Shown here: positions 1-11,036 of the stretch, piece after piece
Layout of the letters: each line of letters begins with the position of its first letter
Numbering within the stretch: the first letter of the stretch is position 1
Assembly: GCA_964017185.1 (NCBI GenBank)
Contig: OZ024879.1
Coordinates: 26,854,456-26,918,455, forward strand
Length of the DNA: 64,000 bases
Direction of reading: 5' to 3'
DNA from: Rugalucina vietnamica
Lineage: Eukaryota > Mollusca > Bivalvia > Lucinida > Lucinidae
Position numbers and translations under genes: made by a program
The notes under the pieces: model-generated
Told to the model about the DNA's origin: nothing
The model's database searches: none
What the model saw: the letters and a program-made list of their open reading frames with translations, nothing else

Positions 1-530
1 GTGTGTTTCTGGCATGTTCAGAACTCAAAGTCGGCAAAACTGTCACACTTTTGTAACTACTGTACCCAAATGGCGATGCTATCAAAGTTATCTCGTGAAA
101 ATTTATATTTCGATAGCTTCGGTTTCTGAGACGGAATTTTGCGAACGTTGTAATAACGTTGAAAGTTTAACATGGTGCATTGATTTGTTTTCTGTATCTA
201 GTGAGTTATTTGAGAAAGAAAGTACATAATGCACCTCATTATAGCTTCCTTTGACTATCTTATGCACAAAAGGCAGTTTACAACTCTTCTATACATGTTT
301 ATTTCACTGACCTAATAACGTTTGCGGAACTAGACACAGGTTTGCGGATCTAACAACAGCTGGTGCCCCTACATTTACGCTTCCAGAATCAAAACGGAAG
401 ACGCGAATTCAAAAACCTAATCTGCATGTGAAAGGATATAGATTTGTTGATATGCTCATGCCAAACCATTTTTGATATGTGCAGTAGTAATGTCAGGATA
501 CCCCGACAACGAGAAGTGTTTGCGGAACTA
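1..530. other. non-coding stretch, nothing recognised
   Basis: AT-rich sequence without a convincing coding region. A short phrase, GTTTGCGGAACTAGACA, occurs near 321 and again near 518, which suggests a decayed duplication. No RNA gene or terminal repeat was recognised. Confidence 0.5.
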
Positions 531-900
531 GACATTTTACTGTATATGGAGTGCAAATAGCCAGACAAGTTCATCTTTCTTGGTGAGATTCATGGCGTAT
601 TTTAACAGTAATTCCTTGTCAAAAGATAATAAAAGTGAACTGTATAACTGTATAAGGTTATGCCTGACCATTACATGATTCTCCTCTTCTGCCTAAGTCT
701 ACAAGAACACATTGAAGCAGCCTATTCTTGTTTTGCAAATACAGAAAACTTAAATGAACAGGTTTTAATTCAGAAATGATAAATTTACATACAAAAATAC
801 TCCTGGTGATAAAACCCATGCGAACGCAATTTAAATTTACTCTCAGGTTGATTTGCACACCAGAGTATATATACACGCCGGAGTATATTTACACACATGT
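531..900 (+). repeat. dispersed repeat, copy 1 (second copy near 32.7-33.4 kb)
   Basis: Phrases here recur diverged near 33.0-33.35 kb, for example TCTTGTTTTGCAAATACAGA at 726-745 and again at 33333-33352, and the stretch around GGAGTGCAAATAGCC, which matches GGAGTGCAGTCAGCC near 33035. The block with the GCGCATGCGAATTGG phrase (908-922) appears as its reverse complement near 32735. This makes it an old dispersed repeat, family unknown. I infer a non-coding element. Confidence 0.5.
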
Positions 901-927
901 ATTTTTTGCGCATGCGAATTGGACTTT

Positions 928-1247
928 AGTTAAGGTGACAAATTTTGACTGAATATTACAATCGATAACTGCTTTTATGAAAATATACAAGTATGCTAAA
1001 TAAAATGTAATTTACATTATAAAACCAATAATTCTGAATTCAGTATGTTATAGATCCATATTTTTGGATGCTGAAATTCGTCATCCTAACTAAGGTCTTC
1101 CTTAACTTTAAGGGAGGATTGTAATTCTCGGATCCCCCCCCCCCCACCCAACAAAAAAAAAGTTAAGGCCTACCTCAGTTAAGGTGACAAATTTTGACTG
1201 AATATTACAATCAATAACTGCTTTTATGAAAATATACAAGTATGCTA
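928..1247. repeat. 71-bp direct duplication
   Basis: Positions 928-998 and 1177-1247 are the same 71-bp sequence with one visible mismatch (CGATAAC against CAATAAC). They are 249 bp apart, and the space between holds a C-tract and an A-tract. The near identity suggests a recent local duplication or two copies of one short element. Confidence 0.85.
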
Positions 1248-1475
1248 TACCCCCTCCCCCAACACCAACAAAGAAAGGTATTTCTTTGTAAAAACAGAAA
1301 AAAAAAATACAAAAAAGATCAGTCTCGCCATAAAATTTCAGAGTACCCCTTCTGGGTAAGGGACTTGCAAAACAAAACCTTTACTGACTATATAATTATA
1401 CTTTATTCTAAACTTTGAGCAGGATCATGAGAAAACATTTCGCATATGAGAAAACAAAGCCACAGATCAGCTTCC

Positions 1476-1746
1476 ATCAGGATAACATGTCTGTGATGAA
1501 TCCTTTTTATGTAGCAAAACTGGGGTATGCAAGGGTATATCTAGTTTTCTTGTTTTTGCTTCAAAACATAGTTTGTGGGTACTCGTTAAAACCGCCTCTT
1601 TGAGCCGGTTTTAACATGTACCCACAATCTATGTTTTGAGCAAAAATTAAGTAAATATCAAAAACTTTCGACGGAAAATTTTCGTATTTTACAACTTTAA
1701 AAATCACTGTATATTGCATGGGCATGTTTTTGTAACGACAGTGACA
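1476..1746 (+). repeat. palindromic repeat family B, copy 1
   Basis: Shares the family layout: a GGATAACATGTCTGTGA start, an ACTGGGGTAT phrase, then an imperfect palindrome at 1561-1638 whose arms are CATAGTTTGTGGGTACTCG and its complement around CCGCCTC, and an end near CTGTATATTGCATGGGCA. Five further copies or fragments are in this window (23.5, 25.65, 49.8, 50.2 and 52.5 kb). No coding capacity, so it is probably a non-autonomous element. It abuts a family A fragment. Confidence 0.75.
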
Positions 1747-1747
1747 G

Positions 1748-1910
1748 AGAAGCTGATAAGTGCGCTTTGTTTTCACAACACGTATAGTACAATTCCTCTG
1801 CTTTCTAAATCCGAAATTTCCAGTCTCTAGCAATCTTCTTTGCTTGTACATCTCGGTTTGTGTAGAACCTGTTCAGAAATCAAATTGTTGGTTTTCTCAT
1901 TATGCGGCTC
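1748..1910 (-). mobile_element. MITE family A, truncated copy 1
   Basis: Keeps one side of the family: remnants of the hairpin (AAGCTGATAAGTGCGCTTTG), then the ATCCGAAATTTCCAG and GTACATCTCGGTTTGTGT phrases and the terminal GCGGCTC. The other terminus and half of the hairpin are missing where it joins the family B copy. Confidence 0.75.
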
Positions 1911-2680
1911 ATTTGAAATTACTTCTTAAAGAAACAATCAGTCACCTGGGAGAGTTATTCTTACCCTGAAAAGCTGTGAAGGACTTATCACACTTTCATT
2001 GTTAACCTATCACCAATGAAGATTTTACCCAAGATATGGGAACACATCTATATGATTCTTTTCATAGTTTGGAAAGAATATTGGAAGGCTATCAAGAGAC
2101 TAGAAAAGAAGTATTAACAATGTTTGGGGGACATGTTGAGTTTAATGGGTGTAAACTGTTTGTAAACAAAAGTGCATGTATTTCTCCTCCTATAAATGCT
2201 AAATTCAGCCCCAAAATCATAACTTGAAAATTTTGTCATCCCAAATTTGTGATTTAGGGACTTTCTACATCTTTGGCATAGAGATTCTTTATACTTGGAA
2301 CATTGCTTTAAATATATTTGTCAATACACTTTGTTAATAAAATACTGAAGTGTTTTATGGTAATACTGTTCAGAATAATGAAATAAGCAACTGAAACTAA
2401 GTGCAGTTTAATAGATATCCAAAGATAATCAGAATTATCCAAAGATTTCGATTAATCGAAAGAGCAAAATGAAGATTGATTAATTGGTTTTGGGGCATTT
2501 TCGACTGATTTTCGATTATAATCGATTAATCGTTCTATCACTAGCTTATACATGTAGTATAGTAGTCGAACCGTCGTCCGTGCGTTCGTTCACACTTTCA
2601 AATACAAATATCTCCGCAAGTAGACAACCAATTGTAATCAAATTTTATCTGAAGCATCAATGGGGTGAGGGAAAGGTTGC
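1911..2680. other. non-coding stretch
   Basis: No gene seen. Near 2430-2535 there are several variants of TTCGATTAATCGAAA, which read like a decayed palindromic repeat. The stretch 2560-2680 leads into the 53-bp inverted-repeat element and begins with a CGTCCGTGCGTTCGTTCAC phrase. Confidence 0.45.
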
Positions 2681-3231
2681 ATTCGGTTCTGGGCCAGGTC
2701 GGATTGGAACTCTGGTTTCCATGGCAACATATAGCTCCCATAGACTTATAATGGGAAAACATAAAAAAACTTATTCTCCAAAACCACATGACTAGCTCAG
2801 AGCTTTCATATTTTCTGTGTAGCAATCCTCTGTATAGTAGTCCTCTTTATAAATCCTGCCAACAATGCCCCTATGGTCAAAAGTGGTCCCCACCCCGGAG
2901 ATCATTACCTACCATAGACTTACAATGGGAAAATACAAAAAATCTTCTTCCCATAAATCACATTGCACAGAGCTTTCCTATTTTGTGCGTAGCATTTGTA
3001 TAAAGGCCCTCTTTATAAAGTTCTGCCAACCGTGCCCATGGGGTCCATACAGGCCACGCCCTGGGGGCGTCATGGGAAAAACATAAAACAACTTCTCCGA
3101 AACCACAAGGCCAAAAGCTTTCATATTTTGCATGTAGCAATGTGTAGTGGTCCTTTTTATAAATCCTGCCAACCATGCTATATGTTGCCATGGAAACCAG
3201 AGTTCTAATCCGACCTGGCCCAGAACCGAAT
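2681..3231. repeat. element with 53-bp inverted ends and three diverged internal repeats
   Basis: The arms 2681-2733 and 3179-3231 are reverse complements over 53 bp with one visible mismatch. They contain GGGCCAGGTCGGATTGGAAC on the left. Between them about three diverged units of 170-200 bp carry CATAGACTTA-AATGGGAAAA, CAGAGCTTTC(A/C)TATTTT and TTTATAAATCCTGCCAAC phrases. Short frames here are not conserved and I regard it as non-coding. It may be a foldback element or two copies of a dispersed repeat in opposite orientation. Confidence 0.75.
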
Positions 3232-3269
3232 AGTTCAACTCTCTAGTAACTATAATGACACACATAAAG

Positions 3270-3345
3270 TCATTCTGGCTCAGTGGTTTCTTCTCTGAAC
3301 TGCTGCCCAAGCGATCAGGGTTCAAATCCAAACAATTTTTTATTT
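3270..3345 (+). repeat. tRNA-derived SINE head
   Basis: TGGCTCAGTGG fits a tRNA A box and GGTTCAAATCC fits a B box, at pol III spacing. It is followed by a T-rich low-complexity tail. The stems of a functional tRNA do not pair, so this is a SINE or tRNA pseudogene and not a tRNA gene. Confidence 0.55.
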
Positions 3346-3416
3346 TTATTTTTTTATCGTATTTTTCGTGTTTTCATAGTAGTGACTAGTAGTTCGATGA
3401 AAACCCCACAATAGAC

Positions 3417-3425
3417 TTGCTTTAT

Positions 3426-3430
<5 letters not shown>
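3417..3430. repeat. 14-bp target-site duplication of the LINE (3' side copy)
   Basis: TTGCTTTATAAATT here is exactly repeated at 12233-12246. The two copies bracket a minus-strand LINE whose poly(A) tail (poly-T on this strand) starts directly after this copy, as expected for target-primed reverse transcription. Confidence 0.85.

Positions 3431-3483
<53 letters not shown>
3429..3483 (-). repeat. LINE poly(A) tail (55 T on the plus strand)
   Basis: An uninterrupted T run at the left edge of the minus-strand LINE, between the target duplication and the LINE 3' sequence. This is the retrotransposition tail. The exact length may be unreliable in an assembly. Confidence 0.85.
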
Positions 3484-3484
<1 letters not shown>

Positions 3485-3989
3485 TAATTTTTTATTTCTC
3501 ATCTGACACAAAACATGATAACATACAACTATGAGAAACAAGGATACATGTACAATATTTACAATATAATAATATGGCAACCAAACCATGAGAAAATTAT
3601 TATTTTTCAGCGATAATATTTTTCCATGAACATCAATTTCATTTGACGTTTGATTATATACAGCGATCTTTGCGTCAATGTACTGTATTACAAATTCCAG
3701 ATGAACATAGTTTTCACATGGTCTCATTGGTATATTTTATGTCAACAAGTTACTTTTCGCTTGACGTTGCCCATACAGATATGCTTCAGTAGTACTGACA
3801 AACGAAGCGCGGCTACACAGTATACATTGTACATTGTTGTTGATCTCGTGCAAGGTACAAAGTCATCGGCTAATAGCTAGATATATATGTGCTGATTCGC
3901 AGAGGTTTTTGCTTTAAAATGTTCATATGTTACAGCTGATAGGATATGGATTATACTTCAATATATAAAATGTGAGCCCTAGTAATCTC

Positions 3990-4605
3990 TATTACAAGTC
4001 GAAGGTACGTAACCATTTTCCCCAATTTGTGTTGAATTGCATGTATGTGTCGTTTTTAATTGCTATCATTTTTTCTACTTCTAAATATTGTTTTACGAAT
4101 CTTTGCCATCCTAGAATTGTGAGATTGTTTTCATTTAATTTACAATTATAAATGTAGTAACGAGTGACTGTTAGTATATAGTTTACCGGTATATAGATTT
4201 TTGATGCGTTTAAAATTCCGAATATTGCTCTTACTTTGTCTATGTTAATTAAGTAATTATTTTGATCGTAAATCCATTGTTCAATATTTTCCCAAAACGT
4301 GTTTACAGTATTACATTGCCAGAATAAATGTTCCAGTTTCTCTACTTCTTCGCCACAGAAAACTTACAAAGATTATTTTGTTCGATGTTCATTTTTGTTA
4401 AAAGGTATTTTGTTGCTAATATTCTATGTAGAAGTCTATATTGAAACCAGTATAGTTTTGTGTTTCTACAGCATATTTTTGTAACTGTGTATACAGATTT
4501 CCAATTCATGTCCATATTTTGAAAAACTTGATTCCATTTGATTTGACTTTTAGGTATAATGGTTTTATATACTAATAATCTGTACATATCCTGACTTCCC
4601 TTTTT
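3990..4605 (-). pseudogene. LINE ORF2 C-terminal region, distal part
   Basis: The minus strand reads a Tx1/L1-style C-terminus: a tryptophan-rich segment with TKLYWFQYRLLHRILATKYL and then, in the same direction near 4350-4300, EKLEHLFWQCNTVN, the usual segment after the RT thumb. A clean frame runs 4587-4342, with continuity broken around 4341 by a frame change. It lies 3.3 kb from the RT because a TIR element is inserted between (4606-7901). On the RT side the frame approaches the insertion as PFNVKLILKHK, and on this side it resumes as KKGSQDMYR. Non-functional. Confidence 0.8.
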
Positions 4606-5675
4606 GGGTGATTTTCAAAAAAATGAAGTAAAAGTGTGACATTGACCCATTTTAGGTCAAAATTGAAATGTGCATTTGTCTTTTTAATTTTTGTTCCTGG
4701 TTTTTCTATGGATATCAAAATAAGAGAAAACAACATTCAAATCTTTTTGACAACGGCCATTTTTGTGATTTTCATGTTTATGTGCTTTTTGTTGTTTATT
4801 TTCAAAACTGGTGATATACCTTATAAGTAGTGCTACATTCGTAACATACACTTTGTGTTTCAAATTTGTTTTTAGTTTGATAGACCCTATATTGGGACTA
4901 GACTCTATGCCATTAATTTGAGAAAATTCTCCAAAGAATTTTTTTTTCACACATTTATTTGATAAAGAATCTGTGACATTCTTTGGGGTTTTATGCCTCG
5001 TTTTCAAAATACCATAACACTGTCACAAAGGTTCTGGTGGTAGTATTTCATAATTAGGGCAAAAGCCCAATGTATTCTGAACCTATTACTATTAAAAGTT
5101 TTGACTATTTCCTCCATATAGTGTAAAAAAGGCGATTTTAGCGGGGGTGGGGGTCAAAATTTCATATGTGAGAAAATTTTAAATTTTCGCTTTTCCTTGC
5201 TTGTAGTCCTTTAATTCCACTATTGTATCATATTTTGTGCATGCAACACCGTGTAAAGTGCGATAAACATGCATAATGCCATTGAAATAAAATTGAAATA
5301 TTACAACGTCAACATTTTGGGGACAAACCTTTAGCAGTTACCTGTATAATATTATTGTCTTTAGAAGTACTATCAAACATTATAAAAGGCAGTGTTAACT
5401 CATAAGAAAACCTGCTATCTGTTTTATGCAAAACCTTATACCCAGATCAATGATGACCAACCAGCTACTCAGAATTGTGTCATTAATTAACAAAACTTCA
5501 ATCCATCTTAGAACTATGTCTTGCACAGCTTGATTAGAGTTCGATCTTAACCAAAAACATTTTCTCCAGACACGGCCCATTGTGACAAACACTGAGCAAC
5601 CTTGCATGAGTATTTATTTACCTGTATAAACCTGTTACAACACGGCCTTCAATATATTTATTTTTCTGATTCACT

Positions 5676-6062
5676 TTAATGTCCCTTTCAAGATTATTTC
5701 AGCTCGTATGAGATTGACCAATTAGTAGGTGGACGAAAATATGAGAACCCAAAGAAAAAACTCCAGGCACACCCGCAAACAGAACTTGGCTTGTCTTACA
5801 TGTGTCTCGTTTCAGTATTATGGTTGTGTCGAAGTGATTATAATCATAAAAGTTATTTTTGATTCGATTAGATTATGGCCGAGCATCCTTTAATACGAAC
5901 AGTTTTTCAGTCATTTTGGGATCGAGCCACGTATTACTTCTTGTACCCAGTACTCTGGGGGGGGGGGGGGGGAGGGGGGGTTAGTGTGTCTCAGGCACAG
6001 CACGGCTCCCCACGATTGGATCAAACCCAGGGCCTCTATTTAGAATCAATTTCATTAAGGAA
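5676..6062 (+). repeat. SINE-like dispersed repeat, nested copy
   Basis: GTCCCTTTCAAGATTATTTC followed by CCAATTAGTAGGTGGACGAA, GAACCC-AAAAA, CAGGCACACCCGCAAACAGA and a decayed tRNA-like end matches the copy at 22167-22376 phrase by phrase. A G-rich insertion (5959-5980) separates the last part (ATTGGATCAAACCCAGGGCC). The GGGAGAACCCCGAGAAAAACC style resembles tails of widespread metazoan SINEs, by memory only. Confidence 0.55.
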
Positions 6063-6632
6063 CTGAAAGATTCTTGTTATTATGCCTAACGTGATATAAT
6101 AAGCAAATAGTTTTATGCAAGTGAATGGAAAATTGTGTAAACACCCTTAAAGTTGGTGATTTGAAACTTTACGTCGCTTTATTGTACCAATGACAAAGAC
6201 ATTTTAAGTTCCCATGGTACTGGCTAATACTTAGACAGTGGTGGCATCGTACTGACCTGACTGAAAAGTTGTTGATTTGGAAGTTAGTACAATTTAAAAA
6301 AAATAGGAAAACAGTCCACCAATGTTACTGTTGGTGGTGCAAGAGGTTATTGGCCGTGTAAACAAGGGGACAATATTAGTATAGAATGATTACAAAAGTT
6401 TGTTCCACAGAAAGTACAGTACCCTCATTTTCTGGGGAATGGAACATAAAAAGTGGTTATAAATCAAGCAGATTTGGGTTAATTTTGGAAACCAATGTAT
6501 ATATCCATTTTTTGTACTTTATATATGGCATACAACTTAACAGCTGTTTTGTTTTCTTTTTAATTTTAATTTTAAAACAATTTCACATACTTGGGCTCTA
6601 GTACTGAGATAACATTTTGGGCTGTAGGGTAC

Positions 6633-6731
6633 TGTTCCCCCCCGAGTCCCAGAACGGCATTCACATATATTACGTATAATATGACAATACATTCATATGC
6701 AAAGGGATTTCTTGGGACTCGGGGGGGAACA
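6633..6731. repeat. exact 19-bp inverted repeat, possible small hairpin insertion
   Basis: TGTTCCCCCCCGAGTCCCA at 6633-6651 is perfectly complemented at 6713-6731, with 61 bp between. AACATT (6611) and AATGTT (6731) extend the symmetry loosely. Probably a small foldback element nested in the 3.3-kb TIR element. Confidence 0.75.
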
Positions 6732-7901
6732 ATGTTAAATAAATACTTTTCTATTTTTCTATATGTTTAATACAAAATATGCCCATTTTAACCCAAAAAC
6801 AAAGCAGTACTTCTTTTGAAACAAGAACCTCAATCCAATATCATAAACTATGGACTACCAGCAAACATGTATACAAAAACAGAAGCATTTGACCAAGATT
6901 TATTTTTATCAAAATCTGAGGCAGCTATACATTATGGCTCCCATTACCACCGTCAGAGGTCCTTTGACCCTAAAATTGCTGTCTTCACTTATAAATGTTC
7001 CCATAACCACTCAAATGATCAATGTATTTAATGATGAACAGTATCTTACAAGTGTACAATGCTTCCTGTGATTGCCATATAAATTCATAAGAGTGAAAGT
7101 AATATGTATCGTTAGGAATTAGCGTTCAAGTTTTTCGACTAGAAAATATGCGTTGCACTTGTGACATCACTTTTGTTAATTATTAGAAACCAATATGCAT
7201 ACTGTAGGCAAAGGGTTGTTTTTGTTGGTTTCTTTCTGACCTGCTAGACTAAAATATAAAGCAAAATAACAAGTCATACATGATATGCTTATATGGTCAG
7301 TCAAGAAATACAAAACGTTGCACTTGTGACAAATATGGTTAACTGATTATATCAGCTACTTTTCAAAATATAAGAAAGGGTTTTTAATGAAGAACCTCTG
7401 ATAATCAGTCCAGATACATCAGACTTGATCAGTAAGAGCATATAACAGATGTAGGGCTTACAATGATTGAACACTGGCTTTCACAAGTTTAAGCTAAGCT
7501 ATTTTTACTGTAGTTTATTTTTAAGGGTATGGTTATTATCTATAAATGCTGAAGAAGCAACAAAGGCGAAATACATGCATGTTTCATTGGCAACTCTTAA
7601 GTAACTAATTGTTTGTAACTTTTTAGAAATTTTGTTTAGTTAGGTAATCAGATAATTGTTTTCTGACCATTTGAAAATGACTTACTACTCAAAATGTCAC
7701 GCTAAAACGTTGCACTTGTGACATTTTTAGGTATATATTGTTGTATAAATCTGGTATAGATCCATCTTTTTTTATGAAATTTTGCATGGAGTTTGACACC
7801 TTGATAACACACATTTAAGGTATAAATGAGACCTTATATGTATAAAGCTTATCAGTCCAGCTTTAATATTGAAAAATACTTCATTTTTTTGAAAACCACC
7901 C

Positions 7902-8290
7902 TTTTATGTTTTAATATAAGTTTTACATTGAAGGGTATGACACAGTTCATTAAAGGTTCTGGGTCTATGCTTAGGTTAATCTCCAGCCGTCGTATATAAT
8001 TTCCAACAGCTGTTTTTATTCCTAAAAACTGTAGAAAATGACATCGTAGATCATACTTATTCTGAAACTGTTCGAAAGATAGAAGTTTTCCTTCTGAATT
8101 TAAAAGATCCTTGATGAAAATAATATTTGAACCTCAACGCGACAAAATGTACCTTCGGACATTCTGACATTACTAGTAGAAGCAGCAAAAAGTGGGAAAA
8201 TGATGTAATATACGTTTTAGAAATAACACTGTATTTGAAATCTTTGAACACTGGGCTGCCAAATGAATGAGTTTAAAAACATATTATTTT
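7902..8290 (-). pseudogene. LINE ORF2 C-terminal region, proximal part
   Basis: Directly downstream of the RT frame on the minus strand. NPFWQPSVQRFQ-like residues appear near 8250 and a long open segment (near 8105-7905) contains SFEQFQNKYDLRCHFLQF, which fits the region after the RT in L1/Tx1 ORF2. Stops and frame changes interrupt it. The segment runs up to the edge of the TIR element at 7901. Confidence 0.65.
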
Positions 8291-9418
8291 TCAATATTTT
8301 GAGTTATCTGCCCTTGTTTTATATTTCGCTTCATTTAAAATAAGTCTTCTTATCCATCCTAGCTTTAAAGCATAAATATATTTCTCTAAATGTATCATCC
8401 TTAATCCACCTTGACAAAAGTCTTGAATGATTACGTCACGTTTAATTTTATCTATAGATGACTTCCATATGAATTCAAAAAATAATTTATTCAATTGTGT
8501 TATTTGACGTGCACTTGGATTGGGCAAAGATATAATTAAATGGTTTAACTTCGATACAAGTAAAGTTTTGAGTACCGTTAATCTTCCTAAAGGTGTTAAT
8601 ATTCTTTTGGACCACTGTTTCATTTCTTTTTCTATTTCAATAAGTTTGTTATTATAATTTATGTCAACAATGGTATCTATGTTGCATGAGAACTTAATAC
8701 CTAAAATTGTGAAGTCTGTTTGATTCCAGTCTAATTTCAGTCTATGGTTAAAGGTTTCACCGCTGAATTTTTTACTCCCTATCCATACCGCTCGAGTTTT
8801 AGTTGAATTTAATTTTAGACCTGAGGCTAATGCAAATTTATTTAAGATCTTAAGGGCTTCATCTAAAGAATTTTCAGAACCGTCCAGTAGTATTGTAGTG
8901 TCGTCAGCAAATTGTGATAGAAGGTATTCAATTCCTGCTATTTGTATTCCTTTTATATCATTACTGGCTTTAAACTGACGAGAAAGTATTTCTGCACATA
9001 ACAGAAATATATATGGAGATAACGGCTCTCCTTGTCTACATCCCCTTTTCACGTTAAAGGATTCTGAAAGAAAACCATTTTGAATAGCACACGACTGGAT
9101 ATCATTATAAAAAACACTTATCCATTTTTTGATAGACTCTCCAAAATTAAAAAAGTTCAATGTGTGATTTATGAATTTCCACGAAATGGAATCAAACGCT
9201 TTTTCGAAATCTACAATAAGAAGGAGACCTGGAATATCTAGTTCATCAGTAATATGAAGAATATCGTAAATCAATCTCGTATTTTCGCCTATGTATCTTC
9301 CGCTGATAAAACCTGTTTGGTCGTCTGAAATAAGATTTGTTAAAGTTGTTTTTATTCTTTCTGCTATACAAGAAGACGCAATCTTATAGATAACGTTTAA
9401 TAGAGTAATTGTCGCCAA
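8291..9418 (-). pseudogene. LINE reverse transcriptase domain
   Basis: 375 residues of non-LTR reverse transcriptase. ITLLNVIYKIASSCIAERIK and DQTGFISGRYIGENTR at the start, the first catalytic Asp in IVDFEKAFDSISW, then GCRQGEPLSPYIFLLCAEIL and the catalytic FADD box near 8899-8911, followed by LNSTKTRAVWIGSK and a thumb. This is the L1/Tx1 arrangement. The enzyme would copy LINE RNA at a nicked target in the nucleus. The start is an artefact of a frameshift: the upstream frame (10140-9397) overlaps and carries the preceding NWR residues, so a base is missing near 9410. The frame ends in a stop after NSKY. Not functional as it stands. Confidence 0.9.
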
Positions 9419-10140
9419 TTCCTTAAAAATTGTTTCGGTTTATCTCCCTTTGGGAGGCATGTAATTAGACCTTGTCTCTGAGATATTGATAGTTTCCCGT
9501 TTTCGTATCCTTCATTTAATGCTCTCTTTATAAAAACTTTAATGTCGTTATAGAAAAATTTGAAAAATTCGGAAGTGAATCCATCTGTTCCAGGACTTTT
9601 ATTGTTTTTCATTTTCTTTACCGCTGCTAATATTTCTTTGTCGGTAAGCTGGCCTTCAAGTTTATTTTTATTTTCTAGAGATAGTTTAGGGTTTTCTTGT
9701 ATGTTTTCCAAAATCGAAATTATTTCAGAATCTTGGTTGTCATTTGTATCGTGATTTTCATATAAATTTTCGTAAAATAATTTAACCTCATTCAGTATAT
9801 CTTCCTGTTTTGTAATTGTTTGGCCATTTTGTTTTTCTATTTTCGTAATTGTTTTATTAATATAATTTCGTGATTCAAGATGACAAAAGTAGTTGGTTGG
9901 TTTCTCTCCTTCTTCTGCCCATCTAACCCTTGATCTTATAATGATACCTTTAAGTTTCTCTTTTCTTAAATTTTCAAGCTCTTCTTTTTTAGTTTCCAAC
10001 AAATCTAAATTCATTTCACCAGCTTTCTCTAGATCTTCTATTTCTGTTTGTAATAAATTTTCCTTTTCCTTGTTTTTTTTCTTTTTGTGCGCTGAGTACG
10101 AAATTGTTTTTCCTCTAATTTCCATCAATAGTACCTCCAA
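9397..10140 (-). pseudogene. LINE ORF2 linker between endonuclease and RT
   Basis: A lysine- and glutamate-rich helical segment (KKKKNKEKENLL, ETKKEELENLRKEK), then RSRVRWAEEGEKPTNYFCHL, a typical pre-RT phrase of L1/Tx1 elements, and the RT palm start NNKSPGTDGFTSEFFKFF followed by LPKGDKPKQFLRNWR. A frameshift at the left end breaks the link to the RT frame at 9418. Another near 10130 breaks the link to the endonuclease frame. The order and spacing match a single ancestral ORF2. Confidence 0.85.
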
Positions 10141-10764
10141 AAAAGCTGATGCGATATTGTAAATTGTATCATTTCATTATTGGCAATGTCCTCAATAAAT
10201 TCGGTATCATACACTGGTAACATATATTGCTCTTTAACATCATTAATGCACTTTTTGACCGTGTTAACATAATTTTTATCTTTAAGAAGGCTAACATTAA
10301 ATTTCCACAATCCTTTACCTTTGACAAAGTCGTTAAATTGCAGCGAAAGTACAACAGTAGAATGGTCCGATCTATAACTTGGTATAATTTCTACATCATT
10401 TACACTATGCATTATTGTTTCTGATACAAGAAAAAAGTCTAGTCGTGCTTGTTTAATAGGGTTTGCCTTTCTCCACGTAAATCTTCGAAGATCATCATAT
10501 ATTTCTCTAAAAGGATCGACCATGTTTAACTCTTCTTTTAAATTTAAAACCTTATTTTTGGCTCTAGGGTTATTAATGTTGACATAATTATAAGTATCTA
10601 AGTCCTGGTTTTGTACACGGTAAAAATCACCACATATTACAATCGTTTCGTTACCAATTTCTTCTAAAGCGTCATGTATGTTTTGGAAAAAGTCTGGTGA
10701 ATCATCATTTGGACCATATACATTCACTAGAGAAAAACGGTGGCCTTCTAATGCTATATCTATT
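10125..10764 (-). pseudogene. LINE AP-endonuclease domain, C-terminal half
   Basis: Minus-strand frame containing VNVYGPNDDSPDFF, IVICGDFYRVQNQDLDTYNY, RFTWRKANPIKQARLDFFLV and SYRSDHSTVVLSL. These are the later motifs of the apurinic-type endonuclease that nicks target DNA for L1-type insertion, including the SDH motif. CGDF is followed by Tyr where Asn is usual, suggesting a damaged active site. The coding sense runs past the first Met into IDIALEGHRFS and stops at the MITE inserted at 10765. The remainder continues at 11004 and 11597. Confidence 0.85.
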
Positions 10765-10999
10765 GAGCCGCATCGTGAGAAAACCGGATTTTTGCCTAGG
10801 CGAAAACAAAGGCGCAGATCAGCTTCGCGGTAACCGCGAAGCTGATCAGCGCCTTTGTTTTCGCTACACGGATAGTATATTTCCTCTTCTTCTTAAATCC
10901 GAAATTTCAAGCTTCTAGCCTGCTTCTGAGCTTGTACAGCCTGGTTTGTGTCGGACCTGGTCGGAAATCCCGAAGACCGGTTTTTTCGCGTCGCGGCTC
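10765..10999 (-). mobile_element. MITE family A, full-length copy 2, inside the LINE endonuclease
   Basis: 235 bp. Starts GAGCCGC and ends GCGGCTC. The target duplication TATT is exact (10761-10764 and 11000-11003). It holds the family hairpin (10798-10863): CGAAAACAAAGGCGCAGATC and its complement around GGTAACC. The LINE coding frame continues just beyond the right TATT (NKDQDGNLLI on the minus strand), which proves insertion into the LINE. Confidence 0.92.
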
Positions 11000-11036
11000 T
11001 ATTATAAGTAGGTTTCCATCTTGGTCTTTATTCGAT

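Larger units (their letters stand above)
4606..7901. mobile_element. 3.3-kb TIR element inserted in the LINE
   Basis: The left end starts GGGTGATTTTCAAAAAAATG at 4606. The right end is its reverse complement, ending GAAAACCACCC at 7901, giving 25-bp TIRs with one mismatch. Flanking T runs (4601-4605 and 7902-7905) hide the target duplication, which may be TTTT. The LINE reading resumes on both sides, fixing the boundaries. No transposase motif was found, so it is non-autonomous or decayed. It holds a SINE-like copy (from 5676), a 19-bp inverted repeat (6633-6731), a G tract (5959-5980) and three GTTGCACTTGTGACA repeats (7153, 7317, 7709). Superfamily unassigned. Confidence 0.75.

Noticed and set aside
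1135..1260. Palindromic family C copy near the C tract and GGATCC
   Set aside because: Only the short GGATCCCCCC word is shared. The rest is the 71-bp direct duplication and simple sequence.
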